Notes: generated by a model not told the origin, from the sequence alone. A stretch of 64,000 nt of DNA from Microvirga lotononidis (GCF_034627025.1 NZ_CP141050.1:62001-126000), one strand, 5' to 3'; counted from the first letter of the stretch, positions 1-9,162 are shown. A program made the numbers and translations.

Positions 1-774
1 GGCGTTAGGAACATGCCGCTCGAGCCGAAGGCGAGTGTCATAGGAGTCGATAAGCACGTCACGTCCGCCCATTATGGCAAGGAGCGGCATTGTGAGCGCC
101 TCCAATGCGGCATTGCTAAGCTGCGGAATCTTGATCACGCGTGGTTTGATAGCTCGGCTGATACTGTCCATGAGAGGGGAGATCGCCTCAAGATCGGCCG
201 GTAGACGCTTCGGTGCTGGCCCGAACACCTTTTCAACAATCTTCCGCTTTCCCCAGGCCCCGAGCAGCAAATAGGGTGCGACAGCGACGAGAAAGCTCTT
301 CTGCCGTCCGATGCCTGCGGGGCACATCAGCACGAGCGCGGAAGCCCGTGACGGCCGCCGCATGGCATAGTCGAGCGCCAGCCAGCCGCCGAGCGATGTG
401 CCGACCAACGCTGCACGGGCAAGTCCAAGCCCAGTGAAGACATCGTCGAGCCAGATCGCGTAGGTGTCACCGATGAGCGGCGGCCTCACCCGGGCGCTCA
501 GTCCCGCCTCGCCAATCATATCGACCGCATAAAGCCGGAAGCAGCGCGACCAAAGTGCGATGTCGGGCCGCCATGCGGCGCTGTTCGCCTGGGCGCCATG
601 GAGCAGGACCACGGGAGGCGCCGTCTCTGGACCGCAGCCGAGCACGAACGTCGGGCCTTGCGAAGTCGACAGTTCAATCTCCTGTTTCGGCACAGGCCAG
701 TGGTCGAGCACGGCGCGGTATTCCCGCATGATCTCCACCGCATCGGCGTCGCTGCGAAAGACAGGATCACTCAT
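1..774 (-). CDS. alpha/beta hydrolase, 3' end outside window
   Basis: An uninterrupted frame of 258 codons starts at 774 and runs off the left edge, so the C-terminus is missing. It reads as an alpha/beta-fold hydrolase: an oxyanion motif LLHGAQAN near residue 58, the nucleophile elbow GTSLGG near residue 125, and the acid-loop motif GGRDVLID near residue 238. The catalytic histidine should lie beyond the window. No signal peptide is seen, so a cytoplasmic enzyme is likely; the substrate cannot be told. Its ATG overlaps the stop of the upstream HTH gene in an ATGA (771-774), so the two are probably translationally coupled. Confidence 0.8.
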   Translation of the reverse strand, partial: MSDPVFRSDADAVEIMREYRAVLDHWPVPKQEIELSTSQGPTFVLGCGPETAPPVVLLHGAQANSAAWRPDIALWSRCFRLYAVDMIGEAGLSARVRPPLIGDTYAIWLDDVFTGLGLARAALVGTSLGGWLALDYAMRRPSRASALVLMCPAGIGRQKSFLVAVAPYLLLGAWGKRKIVEKVFGPAPKRLPADLEAISPLMDSISRAIKPRVIKIPQLSNAALEALTMPLLAIMGGRDVLIDSYDTRLRLERHVPNA

Positions 775-1193
775 CGCGAAAGTCCCAGTTGCAGCTCGAT
801 AAGCTCGAGCAGTCTTGCGGCATCGGACGGAGCGGCGACGAGCACGATCTTTAGATCACCGCTGGTCGGGTCAAAGGCCGTGTTGAAATGCAGCGGTCTG
901 GTTTCGGCGTCGCCTCCCAGGGCCGCGGCGCCGAGGAAGGTCGCCATGCGCTCGGCCGCTTCGGTGGTTAGGGCCGGAATCTCGACAATAACGGTCGCGC
1001 GGACACCGTGAGGAGGCCGGGTCCTCCCACTTGCCACGCCGGCGAAAGCGTCAAGCTTGGCGCGGTCGATACGATAAGCCTTGCCAATCCGCGTGGCTTG
1101 GAGGCGGCCTTCGCGGATGTACCGGAGAACGGTTTTGGGATGGACTTTCAGCTCTTCGGCGGCCTGTTCGACCGTCAAAAGCATGTTTGACAT
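771..1193 (-). CDS. excisionase-family helix-turn-helix protein
   Basis: This 140-residue protein opens with a MerR-like 'excisionase' winged helix (LTVEQAAEELKVHPKTVLRY then IREGRLQATRIGK), the fold of proteins that bind DNA as accessory factors or small regulators. The remaining 80 residues carry no motif I recognise. The ATG at 1193 is preferred because GGAG lies nine bases upstream; a GTG at 1208 in the same frame would add five residues. It is coupled by ATGA to the hydrolase, so it may regulate that gene. No integrase is adjacent, so a role in phage excision is not supported. Confidence 0.75.
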   Translation of the reverse strand: MSNMLLTVEQAAEELKVHPKTVLRYIREGRLQATRIGKAYRIDRAKLDAFAGVASGRTRPPHGVRATVIVEIPALTTEAAERMATFLGAAALGGDAETRPLHFNTAFDPTSGDLKIVLVAAPSDAARLLELIELQLGLSR

Positions 1194-1259
1194 GAAAAGA
1201 GACTCCACAATGGACCCATAACTTCCTACAATAAGGAGCGATTAGGAGCAATAGGCGAT

Positions 1260-1631
1260 ATGAATGACGCTGCGATTGAGAATCCGGGCGAGGCGATGAA
1301 AGCCCTGCTTCGCCGCGACCTACGCGCCGCTATGAAGCGGGGCGACAAAGACGAGACTGCTGTGCTTCGAGAGCTGGTTGCGGCACTCGACAACGCGGAA
1401 GCAGCGCCGCTTCGTAAGGAGCATCCATCCCTCGATCGACATTCCTTCAGTGCCGGATCGGCTGAAGTCGTGCGCCGGGTGCTCACGCAGGAAGACGTAC
1501 ACGCCGTGTTGATGGGCGAGATCAAAGTGCGGGTGGAGTCCGCTGCCGAGTTGGCACGATTGGGCGCAGAAGCGCGTTCCATCGCGCTCAACGCCGAGAT
1601 CAGAATTCTGCGCCTCTATGTCCAACAATAG
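1260..1631 (+). CDS. GatB/YqeY-like protein
   Basis: The 123-residue product resembles the YqeY family: residues 13-45 (MKALLRRDLRAAMKRGDKDE followed by TAVLRELVAALDNAEA) match the conserved N-terminal helices of YqeY, a domain related to the C-terminal tail of GatB in tRNA-dependent amidotransferases. It is somewhat shorter than typical YqeY (about 150 residues). AGGAG at 1244-1248 supports the ATG. The function of stand-alone YqeY is not settled. It is divergent from the HTH gene. Confidence 0.65.
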   Translation: MNDAAIENPGEAMKALLRRDLRAAMKRGDKDETAVLRELVAALDNAEAAPLRKEHPSLDRHSFSAGSAEVVRRVLTQEDVHAVLMGEIKVRVESAAELARLGAEARSIALNAEIRILRLYVQQ

Positions 1632-2304
1632 CGTCGATGGTTATGTGAACGAGGAACAAATGCCCAAGCCGGCAACGGACACGTTTGCCTCGGCTCGCCT
1701 TTGGAAGGCGCTCCGAAGCAACATCGGCACCCGAGCGCCTGCATGAGGCATGCGCTTGGGCAACTCACTACCTCGCGGTCGCCGCCCAAGTGGGCAGCTT
1801 CAGGCACGCTGCGGAGCTGGGGTCAGCGCAAGATTTGTGCGCGATAATACGCTATGGTCGTCCGTAGCAGGAACACGGATCGAAAACCAAGTCAGCAGAC
1901 CGTTTCGAAGACCAAAGATGGCGTGATTCTGGGTACCGAAGCTGCTGTCTCAGATAGATGACTGATGGAGGAGGGTGAGATTCAAAGAGGCGTCCGCATG
2001 AGAGTAGAGTTACTGCGATCGGTTCGACAAAATGGCTTCAAGTGGGTACGTGATCGACGTGAGGATCATCCTGCCTACATCAAATGGGGCAGTCCTCACC
2101 CCCGTGAGAGATTCCCGATCCGCTCAACCTTAGCGTATCAATAGGCGCAGATCTTGTTCCGACCCCACGTTCGAGGCTTAGCCAGTTACGACACCGAAGC
2201 CTCCATGGCACATAGGCAGCAGGTCACGCGAGGCCCTCTATGGAGTCGGTTGGGCAGTAAGCGTAAGATCCTTGCTGGGCCGCCCGACCTGATGAGGTGA
2301 TCGC
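1632..2304. other. gene-poor gap of 673 bases
   Basis: No recognisable protein or RNA lies here apart from one possible 48-codon frame (1998-2144). Short open frames on both strands at 1616-1867 show no known motif. Confidence 0.5.
1998..2144 (+). CDS. possible small protein, 48 aa
   Basis: The frame opens with ATG after AGAGG at a seven-base spacing and encodes a basic, aromatic-containing peptide starting MRVELLRSVRQNGFKWVRD. No family is recognised. It sits alone in a gene-poor stretch and could be chance or a remnant. Confidence 0.25.
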   Translation: MRVELLRSVRQNGFKWVRDRREDHPAYIKWGSPHPRERFPIRSTLAYQ

Positions 2305-3288
2305 ATGAGGCGCCGGCATGTCATTGCCTTGCTTGCCGGGTTGCCGATGGCTTCCCGCAGCCTGGCGCAGACGCGAGACAGGATGCCTGTCGTCGCCTTC
2401 ATTGGTCTTGCATCGAAGCAGGCCGATCATCCTGTCCTTGAAGCCTTCCGGCAAGGCCTGCGAGACCACGGCCACGTTGAAGGCCGGACCATCCTGCTGG
2501 AATCCCGCCATGCTGGCGGTGACCTGAACCTGGCGGCTCAATTCATTGACGACATGGCGCGGCGACGGGTCGATGTGTTTGTCGCGCCCGGCCCGGCGGC
2601 GACCCGGGCCATCCATCGCGCCACCCGTATCCCGATCGTGGCTCTCGGCCTGCCCCCCGTTCCTGGCGATCAGGACCTATACTCGAGCCTCGCCAGGCCC
2701 GGTGGCACCGTCACCGGTTTCTCGTACTTCGGGGAAGCCTTGTCGGCCAAGCGGATCGAGGCGCTTCGCGAGATGCTGCCAAACTCCACTGTGCTCGGCG
2801 TCCTGCACAACGTCGCCGATCCGGTATTCCGGGAGTGGGGAGCGCAAACCGACGCGACGGCTCGCACCCAGGGCTTCGAGCCGGTGCGCCTCGGACTTCG
2901 ATCCAGTTCGCCCAGCGAGGTTCGCGAGCTCATCAGGTCGTTAGAAGGTCAAGGTGGTGATGCGGTGATCGTGATCACCGACTTCCTGACCGTCAGTTTA
3001 AAGGACGAGATCATTCGCACGGCTACCGAGGCGAGGATCGCGGTAATTGCGGAATGGCCAGCGTTCGTCGAGGCAGGCGCGTTGATGTTCTACGGTGCGG
3101 ACATCCCCGAACTCTTCCGAGAGGCGGCGGCATATGTCGCACGGATCATCAAGGGCGAGAGCGCGGGCGACCTGCCGATTCAACTTGCAACCAAGTTCAA
3201 GCTGATCATCAATCTCAAGGTGGCGCGGACGCTGAATATCGCCATGCCGCCAACCGTGCTAGCCATTGCAGACGAGGTGATCGAGTAA
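2305..3288 (+). CDS. ABC transporter substrate-binding protein (PF04392 type)
   Basis: The 327-residue protein has an arginine-rich start and a short secretory signal (MRRRHVIALLAGLPMASRSLAQ), followed by the typical PF04392 fold: early VAFIGLASK, VFVAPGPAATRAIHRAT, SLARPGGTVTGFS, and the C-terminal LPIQLATKFKLIINLKVAR. It should be a periplasmic solute receptor. No permease or ATPase gene is adjacent, so its partners or a signalling role are unknown. It is followed after about 210 bases by a cyclase gene and then by a second PF04392 protein, an arrangement that suggests sensing rather than bulk uptake (inference). Confidence 0.85.
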   Translation: MRRRHVIALLAGLPMASRSLAQTRDRMPVVAFIGLASKQADHPVLEAFRQGLRDHGHVEGRTILLESRHAGGDLNLAAQFIDDMARRRVDVFVAPGPAATRAIHRATRIPIVALGLPPVPGDQDLYSSLARPGGTVTGFSYFGEALSAKRIEALREMLPNSTVLGVLHNVADPVFREWGAQTDATARTQGFEPVRLGLRSSSPSEVRELIRSLEGQGGDAVIVITDFLTVSLKDEIIRTATEARIAVIAEWPAFVEAGALMFYGADIPELFREAAAYVARIIKGESAGDLPIQLATKFKLIINLKVARTLNIAMPPTVLAIADEVIE

Positions 3289-3499
3289 GCAGCCTGGCTG
3301 CACGGGTCCTGTGTACGGAATAGTCACGGGTTCCGGGGGCAAGCCACTGGCGACCCATCAGGTTCAATCTCATAGTCGAGGCCTGCATCATCCATGATCG
3401 AGGGTTCTCGATGGTTGCCGTGCCTCCCGTCCTGATCCGCCGAGCGATCCCCATCCTTTTCGCTTCAGATGGGGTCCGGCGGGAACGGCCGAAGCACCC

Positions 3500-5251
3500 A
3501 TGGCGATGACCACACACCGCCGCCCGCTTGGTCGCCTCTTCCAAAAGTACTTCATCGTGCTGTTCCTCGCCGTGATCATTCCATTGGCAACCAATGGTAT
3601 CAGCGAGGCTTGGTTAGGCTATCGTGACCAGCAGTCCAGGCTCGACCAACTGCTGCGTGTCGAGGCAAGGTCCGCCGCGTTGCGCATCCAGGGGTTCCTC
3701 GACGGTATTACCGATCAGCTCGGCTGGCTGGTCCAGCTCCCCTGGACCGAGGAACCGGACGAGCGGCGGCGGATCGATGCGCTTCGTCTGTTACGCCAAG
3801 TCCCCGCCATCGTCGATCTCACCCTTGTCGACGGCTCGGGACGGGAGCGGCTGTACGTGTCGCGGATCGGACTGAATCGGACCGAGAGCCGCACCGATCG
3901 CTCCAGGGATCCGGCAGTCCTCGGTGCCCGCTTGACCCGGATCCGGTACGGCGAGGTCAGCTACCACCGCGGCTCTGAGCCTTACCTGACGGTGGCGATA
4001 TCCGGCAACCGCCCCTCCGTAGGCATCGTCGTTGCTGAGATCAACCTGAAGCTGATCTATGACGTGATCTCGGCCATCAAGGTTGGCCGGACAGGCTACG
4101 CCTTCGTGCTCGATGAGCGAGGCCGGCTCGTGGCGCATCCGGACATCAGCCTCGTCCTACGCGGGGCGGACGAGGCCACCTTGGCTCCATTTCGGGCAGC
4201 CCAGCAGGCCATCGGACCTGCCAATGCTGGCTTCGCGACGAGCCGCGACATCACTGGCGCCCCGATTGCAGTTGCGGCCGCCCCAGTCACCGGGCCGGAT
4301 TGGACCGTTGTGGTCGAGCAGCCGCTCTCGGAGGCCTTCGGGCCTATCTATGCTGCTCTTTGGCGGACCGCGGGGCTTCTTCTTGCCGGCGCTGCCTTCG
4401 CGGCCCTGCTCGCCGTCGTCCTGGCCCGCCGCATGACCGAACCGATCCGCCTGCTCGAGAGAGGAACCGAACGCATCGGTGCCGGGCACTTCGACCACCA
4501 CATCGAGATCAGGACCGGCGATGAGCTTCAGCGGCTCGCCGACAGCTTCAACGCCATGGCCACGGAACTGGCCGTCTCCCAAGAGCGCCAGGAGCGCATC
4601 GCCAAACTCAGGCGGTTTCTCGCGCCGCAAGTCGCCGAACTTGTCGACCGGACAGGAGACGACGGCGTGCTTGAGGGTCGCCGCGCCGAGGTAGTGGCGG
4701 TATTCTGCGACTTGCGAGGCTTCACCGCCTTCTCAGCACGAGCCGCGCCCGAGGAGATCATGAGCGTACTCTCCGAGTACTACGAGGCGCTCGGTGCCAT
4801 CATCACCAAGTACGGAGCAACGCTCACCAGCTTCTCGGGCGATGGCCTGATGGTGCTCGTCAATGCTCCCGTTGCAGTCGAGCAGCCTGCCCTGCGAGCC
4901 GTGGATCTCGCGGTCGAGATGCAGGTGAGCGTGCAGGAACTCACCGTCGGCTGGCGGGACCGCGGGCATCGGATCGGCTTCGGGGTGGGGCTTGCGATGG
5001 GACCGGCGACAGTCGGGCGGATCGGGTATGAGAGCCACTTCGATTACACCGCCATCGGCAGCGTCGTGAACCTTGCTGCCCGACTGTGCGCCTCAGCGGC
5101 GGATCGCGAGATCCTCGCAGATGCGACGGTTGCAGACGCAGTCAAAGACAAGCGCGCCGTGCACCCGTTGGGCATGCGTCTGATCAAGGGATACGATGAG
5201 GAATTCCTCGTGTACCGCATCTCCTTCGCGAAGCAGCCCAATGCTGCCTGA
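3500..5251 (+). CDS. membrane adenylate/guanylate cyclase, dCache-HAMP-class III catalytic domain
   Basis: This 583-residue protein has an N-terminal membrane segment (residues 13-32), a periplasmic dCache-like sensor (about 40-275), a second membrane segment (LLLAGAAFAALLAVVLARR, about 291-310), a HAMP linker (about 311-365), and a class III cyclase domain (about 390-575). Both metal-binding aspartates are visible, in FCDLRGFT and FSGDGLM, as is the SVVNLAARL segment that contributes transition-state residues. It should make cAMP (or cGMP) in the cytoplasm in response to a periplasmic ligand. The flanking PF04392 proteins are attractive ligand-delivery partners (inference). Confidence 0.88.
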   Translation: MAMTTHRRPLGRLFQKYFIVLFLAVIIPLATNGISEAWLGYRDQQSRLDQLLRVEARSAALRIQGFLDGITDQLGWLVQLPWTEEPDERRRIDALRLLRQVPAIVDLTLVDGSGRERLYVSRIGLNRTESRTDRSRDPAVLGARLTRIRYGEVSYHRGSEPYLTVAISGNRPSVGIVVAEINLKLIYDVISAIKVGRTGYAFVLDERGRLVAHPDISLVLRGADEATLAPFRAAQQAIGPANAGFATSRDITGAPIAVAAAPVTGPDWTVVVEQPLSEAFGPIYAALWRTAGLLLAGAAFAALLAVVLARRMTEPIRLLERGTERIGAGHFDHHIEIRTGDELQRLADSFNAMATELAVSQERQERIAKLRRFLAPQVAELVDRTGDDGVLEGRRAEVVAVFCDLRGFTAFSARAAPEEIMSVLSEYYEALGAIITKYGATLTSFSGDGLMVLVNAPVAVEQPALRAVDLAVEMQVSVQELTVGWRDRGHRIGFGVGLAMGPATVGRIGYESHFDYTAIGSVVNLAARLCASAADREILADATVADAVKDKRAVHPLGMRLIKGYDEEFLVYRISFAKQPNAA

Positions 5252-5420
5252 TTTCCTCCTCCAAGATCACTCGGATCAGTTTCGTGAAACAGACATTGCA
5301 GCTATGATGGCACCAACTCGTCGGCTGCCCTTGAAAGCTGCAAGGTGACCAGATGGTGGCGGTTGGAATAAAACCTTATCTCGGGTATTGCCCGCGCATT
5401 CACGTCCGGCCGCCAACGCG

Positions 5421-6401
5421 ATGAAGCGCCGAGATGTTCTCAAATGGCTCGGCAGTGCAGCGGCATGGCCGCTTCCGGTGCGCGCGCAACCATTGGCAAT
5501 GCCCGTCATAGGGTATCTCGCGCCTGAGACGCCCGGGCCATTCAACAGTCGCCTCCAGGCTTTCTGGGAAGGCCTTGCAGACATCGGCTATGTCGAGGGC
5601 CGCAATGTCACGATCGAATACCGATGGGCGGAAGGCCGGTACGATCGGTTACCCGCGCTTGCAGCCGATCTCGCCAGGCGGAACGTCTCCGTCTTGGTCG
5701 CGTCCGGCGGCGCACCAGCTGCGCTCGCTGCAAAAGCGGCGACGAAGACGATCACCATCGTCTTCGAGATGGGGGGCGATCCCGTCGCGCTTGGTGTGGT
5801 CGACAGCCTGTCGCGGCCGGGAGGCAATCTCACCGGCGTGTCGAGTTTGAGCGTGGAAGTCTCACGCAAGCGGCTGGAGTTCATGCACGAGCTACGTCCG
5901 ACTGCGTCATCCTTCGCCGTGGCCGTCAACCCGACCAGCCCGACTTCGGGCCTGCAGGTGCAGAACCTCCAGATTGCGGCCGAGGCTCTCGGCGTTAGGC
6001 TCCAGGTCATAAATGCCAGCACCGAAGAAGAGTTTGAAGCGATGTTCTTGTCTGCCACGCAGCATCAGGCAGGAGGCCTTGTCTTCACTTCGGATCCTTA
6101 TTTCGCCTTCCGTAGTACGCGGCTTGCCGACTTGTGTTTTCGCTATTCCATGCCTGCGGTCACGCAGTCTCGCGACTTTCCAGCGGCGGGCGGCCTGATC
6201 AGCTATGGTGGTGATTTCATGCAATCGCATCGTCGCGCCGGCAGTTATGCGGGACGAGTCCTGAAAGGCGAGAAGCCTTCGGATCTGCCGGTACAACTGG
6301 TCACGAAAGTCGAGTTGGTCATTAATCTGAAAACGGCGAAAGCTCTCAGCATCATCATCCCGCCTTCGATAATCAGCACTGCCGACACAGTAATCGAATG
6401 A
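5421..6401 (+). CDS. ABC transporter substrate-binding protein (PF04392 type)
   Basis: A second PF04392-family periplasmic protein of 326 residues. The ATG at 5421 is preferred because MKRRDVLKWLGSAAAWPLPV is a Tat-like twin-arginine signal; an ATG at 5388 would add 11 residues ahead of it. Family hallmarks include GYLAPE, SLSRPGGNLTGVSSLS and LPVQLVTKVELVINLKTAKA at the end. It is only distantly similar to the copy at 2305. No permease or ATPase is adjacent. The gene ends next to an IS110 remnant. Confidence 0.85.
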   Translation: MKRRDVLKWLGSAAAWPLPVRAQPLAMPVIGYLAPETPGPFNSRLQAFWEGLADIGYVEGRNVTIEYRWAEGRYDRLPALAADLARRNVSVLVASGGAPAALAAKAATKTITIVFEMGGDPVALGVVDSLSRPGGNLTGVSSLSVEVSRKRLEFMHELRPTASSFAVAVNPTSPTSGLQVQNLQIAAEALGVRLQVINASTEEEFEAMFLSATQHQAGGLVFTSDPYFAFRSTRLADLCFRYSMPAVTQSRDFPAAGGLISYGGDFMQSHRRAGSYAGRVLKGEKPSDLPVQLVTKVELVINLKTAKALSIIIPPSIISTADTVIE

Positions 6402-6404
6402 TGT

Positions 6405-6525
6405 CCTTTCCAGCTCCGGGACGGGCTCTGAAGCTTCTTACCGAACAGCACCGTGCCAGATGCATCCGCTCCATGGACCTGAAACACGTTCTTCGCCAAG
6501 TCCAAGCCGATGGTGCTAACCTCTC
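6405..6525 (-). pseudogene. IS110-family transposase, N-terminal fragment
   Basis: On the minus strand the segment encodes VSTIGLDLAKNVFQVHGADA and then SGTVLFGKKL, the start of an IS110-family DEDD transposase including the first catalytic aspartate. Similarity stops around 6430, where the frame shifts, and nothing of the remaining roughly 300 residues is present. The complete element at 21202-22284 begins with a similar but non-identical sequence, so this is the remnant of a different copy. Confidence 0.75.
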
Positions 6526-6560
6526 CCAGGGCGCCTCCCGTAAGCGGTGTCCAATCTCGC

Positions 6561-6577
6561 CCGTACAATGGTGCCAA
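6561..6577. repeat. left 17-bp inverted repeat of recombinase segment
   Basis: Perfect inverse copy of 8536-8552. It abuts the IS110 remnant on the left. Confidence 0.75.
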
Positions 6578-6708
6578 CAGCCGCCTTGACTGGACGGTAC
6601 TGCTCGACCGCTGTGACCTGCGTCCGGCGAGACGCCTGGGTGAGGGTTGTGGCAGGCTAAAGCCGCGTCAGGCGGCATGCGTCGGGAGCGCCGCTCAGGG
6701 AGGCGCCC

Positions 6709-6906
6709 ATGACCCGGCAGACGCGTCGTCCGCTCCTACAGGTGCGGGAGTCCTTCGAGATCACGCGGTTCAGCCCCGAATGCCTGATCGAGGCCTATCG
6801 GCGTGTTGTGCCAGCCCAAACCAAAGCGACCCGGAGAGCCGCCGAACATCCCCGATCGCAAACTCCCGTTCACACCACCCGCAGTCAGGGAGGTAAGCAT
6901 GCCTGA
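6709..6906 (+). CDS. small protein upstream of serine recombinase, 65 aa
   Basis: This basic 65-residue protein overlaps the recombinase start by eight bases (ATGCCTGA), which suggests translational coupling, and has GGAGG 5 bases ahead of its own ATG. The N-terminal half contains SFEITRFSPECLIEAYRRVV; the C-terminal half is rich in Arg, Thr and Gln. I do not recognise a family. A role as accessory factor for the recombinase is inferred from position only. Confidence 0.5.
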   Translation: MTRQTRRPLLQVRESFEITRFSPECLIEAYRRVVPAQTKATRRAAEHPRSQTPVHTTRSQGGKHA

Positions 6907-8614
6907 TCGTCGTATTGCCCTTTACGCGCGGGTCTCCACCGAACACCAGGCGCGGGACCATACCATCGCCAGCCAAGTCGCCGCCCTGCACGAGCGGATT
7001 GCCGCTGACCAGCAATCTCTTGTGCCGGACGATGCCTATGGGGATGAGGGCTATAGCGGCTCCGTTCTGGTGCGTCCGGGCCTGGAGCGCTTGCGGGATG
7101 CCGTCGCCACCGGAGAGATCGAGCGGGTTTATGTTCTTGCGCCGGATCGGCTGGCGCGCCGCTATGCCCATCAGGTGCTCCTGATGGAGGAGTTTCGCCG
7201 GGCCGGGGCGGAGGTGATCTTCCTCAACCACGCGATTGGGGGCACCGCCGAGGACGACCTGCTGCTGCAGATCCAAGGCGTGATCGCCGAATACGAGCGC
7301 TCCAAAATCCTCGAGCGCAGCCGCCGCGGACGCCGCCATGCGGCCCAGTCAGGTTTGGTCAGCGCCTTCACCACCAGCCCTTATGGCTACCGCTATGTGC
7401 CCAAGGCTCTCGGCGGGGGTGGGGCTCGCTTTGAAGTAGTGCCGGAGGAAGCCCGCGTGGTCCGGCTGATCTTCGGCTGGATCGGGCTGGAGCGGGTCAG
7501 CCTGCGGGAGGTCTGCCGCCGGTGGCAGCAGGCGGGGATCATGACCCGCCGCGGATCACCTCACTGGTATGCCTCAACGCTGTGTGGGATGCTCGCGAAT
7601 CCAGCCTACGTGGGGCGCGCCATCTACGGCCATGTCCGCTATGTCTCAGGCTCGCCCAAGCGGCTGCGGCCCCTGCGGGGGCGTCACTACCGCCAGCCCA
7701 GTGTGCGGGTGAAGGTGCCGCGAGAGGACTGGATCGAGGTTCCGGTGCCGGCCCTGGTGGACCCGGCGTTATTTGAGGCCGCGCAGACGCAATTGCAGGA
7801 GAACCGCCAGCGCAAGCGGGCGTCTTGGGCGGGGCCGCGCTGGCTGCTGCAGGGTCTGACGGTGTGCCGCCGCTGCGGCTATGCCTATTATGGCAAGACG
7901 GCCACGCAGTCGAAGCGGGATCCGGCCAAGGGCGTGTATCGCTACTATCGCTGCATCGGCACCGATGGATCTCGGTTTGACGGCCATGCGGTGTGCGACA
8001 ATCCTCAGATCCGGGGCGACGCTCTGGAGCAGGCCGTCTGGGATCGGGTCTGCGCGCTCCTGGAAAACCCTGGTCGCGTGGCCGGGGAATATCACCGACG
8101 CCTGGCGCAAACTCAACCCCATGCAAACAGATCCGAAGATGGGCTGCAACTGGAGCGTCAGATCGCGCGTCTTGAGCGCGGAATCGGGCGGTTGATCGAC
8201 AGCTACGCCGAGGGTGTGATCGAGCCTGACGAGTTCCAGCCGCGCATCACAGGCCTGAAAGCGCGCCGGGCCCGGCTCGAAGAGCAGCGTCGGGCGGCGG
8301 TAGAGCAAGCTGACGCTGAACGTGAATTGACGCTGATGATCGGTCGCGTCGAAGAGTTTGCCGCCCGGGTGAGGGATGGGCTGGACGATCTGGATTGGGC
8401 GGGCAAGCAAGCCCTGATCCGAACCGTAGTGCGACGGGTCGAGATCGACCGCAACCACGTTGAAGTCGTCGTCCGCGTGCCACTTCCGGCGCCTGAGACC
8501 TCAGAACCGTTGGAAACTCCCTCAGACAAAGGAACTTGGCACCATTGTACGGACGATCAACACCGCCACTGCGGCACACCAAGATCCTATGAGAGTGATG
8601 GCGGCCTCCCTTGA
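6899..8614 (+). CDS. large serine recombinase
   Basis: The 571-residue protein starts at the ATG at 6899 (GGAGG five bases upstream). Order of domains: resolvase catalytic domain (about 1-150) with IALYARVSTEHQARDHTIAS, whose serine is the nucleophile; the recombinase DNA-binding domain (about 160-300); a zinc ribbon (CRRCGYAYYG ... CIGT ... CDNPQI, about 322-365); and a coiled-coil tail. It belongs to the class that integrates, excises or inverts DNA. The right inverted repeat lies inside its last codons (GTWHHCT), so recombination at that site would change the C-terminus. Confidence 0.9.
   Translation: MPDRRIALYARVSTEHQARDHTIASQVAALHERIAADQQSLVPDDAYGDEGYSGSVLVRPGLERLRDAVATGEIERVYVLAPDRLARRYAHQVLLMEEFRRAGAEVIFLNHAIGGTAEDDLLLQIQGVIAEYERSKILERSRRGRRHAAQSGLVSAFTTSPYGYRYVPKALGGGGARFEVVPEEARVVRLIFGWIGLERVSLREVCRRWQQAGIMTRRGSPHWYASTLCGMLANPAYVGRAIYGHVRYVSGSPKRLRPLRGRHYRQPSVRVKVPREDWIEVPVPALVDPALFEAAQTQLQENRQRKRASWAGPRWLLQGLTVCRRCGYAYYGKTATQSKRDPAKGVYRYYRCIGTDGSRFDGHAVCDNPQIRGDALEQAVWDRVCALLENPGRVAGEYHRRLAQTQPHANRSEDGLQLERQIARLERGIGRLIDSYAEGVIEPDEFQPRITGLKARRARLEEQRRAAVEQADAERELTLMIGRVEEFAARVRDGLDDLDWAGKQALIRTVVRRVEIDRNHVEVVVRVPLPAPETSEPLETPSDKGTWHHCTDDQHRHCGTPRSYESDGGLP
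8536..8552. repeat. right 17-bp inverted repeat of recombinase segment
   Basis: Exact reverse complement of 6561-6577, located within the 3' end of the recombinase coding region. Confidence 0.75.
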
Positions 8615-8653
8615 TAGTGTGAGGCTGTCGCAAACCAGTGCTGGAGACACCTC

Positions 8654-8893
8654 ATGTCTGTCATGGCTGATCACCCTCTTACAACTGACACCGCCGCTCA
8701 CTCGGACCAGGTCGCGCTCGTGCTCTCACTTGAGTTGAGCCAATCGAAGTGGCTGGTGACCTCGCTGGTGCTGGGCAGTGACAAGATATCCAAGCACACG
8801 CTCAAAGGTGGAGACGGGCCGGCGCTGCTCGCACTTCTCGCGCAGTTGCAGGCCAGAGCCGTAAAGCGGGTCAACCGACCTGTCCCGCGCTGA
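8654..8893 (+). pseudogene. IS110-family transposase, N-terminal fragment (second subgroup)
   Basis: The 79-residue frame contains LSLELSQSKWLVTSLVLGSD followed by KISKHTLKGGDGPALLALLA, the start of an IS110-family transposase subgroup distinct from those at 6.4 and 21.2 kb. The frame then ends, and no catalytic C-terminal half follows. The next 270 bases up to 9162 hold no recognisable gene. Confidence 0.6.
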
Positions 8894-9162
8894 GACGTCC
8901 CTGCCGGGATCTGGGCCGAGCCATTCCGCCTGTTGGGATGCACCGCTGATCCAGCCGAGTGCGGCATCCACATAGGAAGGCTTCTCCCGCGAAGCTCATC
9001 ATGCGGCGACGGCTGTCGACCGCGAAGACGACCCTGTCCCCGGCATACGTCGACCCGGCACGCCTTTGATCCGCTTAGGCCGAGCTCCCCTAGTCCCTCT
9101 CGGCCCTGATCCGCGTTTTGAGCCGGTGAGTTTTTGAAAAACGACTTCAAAATGGCTCGCGA

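Larger units (their letters stand above)
6561..8552 (+). mobile_element. putative recombinase element bounded by 17-bp inverted repeats
   Basis: A perfect 17-bp sequence at 6561-6577 (ccgtacaatggtgccaa) recurs as its exact reverse complement at 8536-8552. The 2.0-kb interval holds only a small gene and a large serine recombinase. Element status is inferred from the repeats, the recombinase and the IS fragments on both sides. No target duplication was found outside the repeats. Confidence 0.5.
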
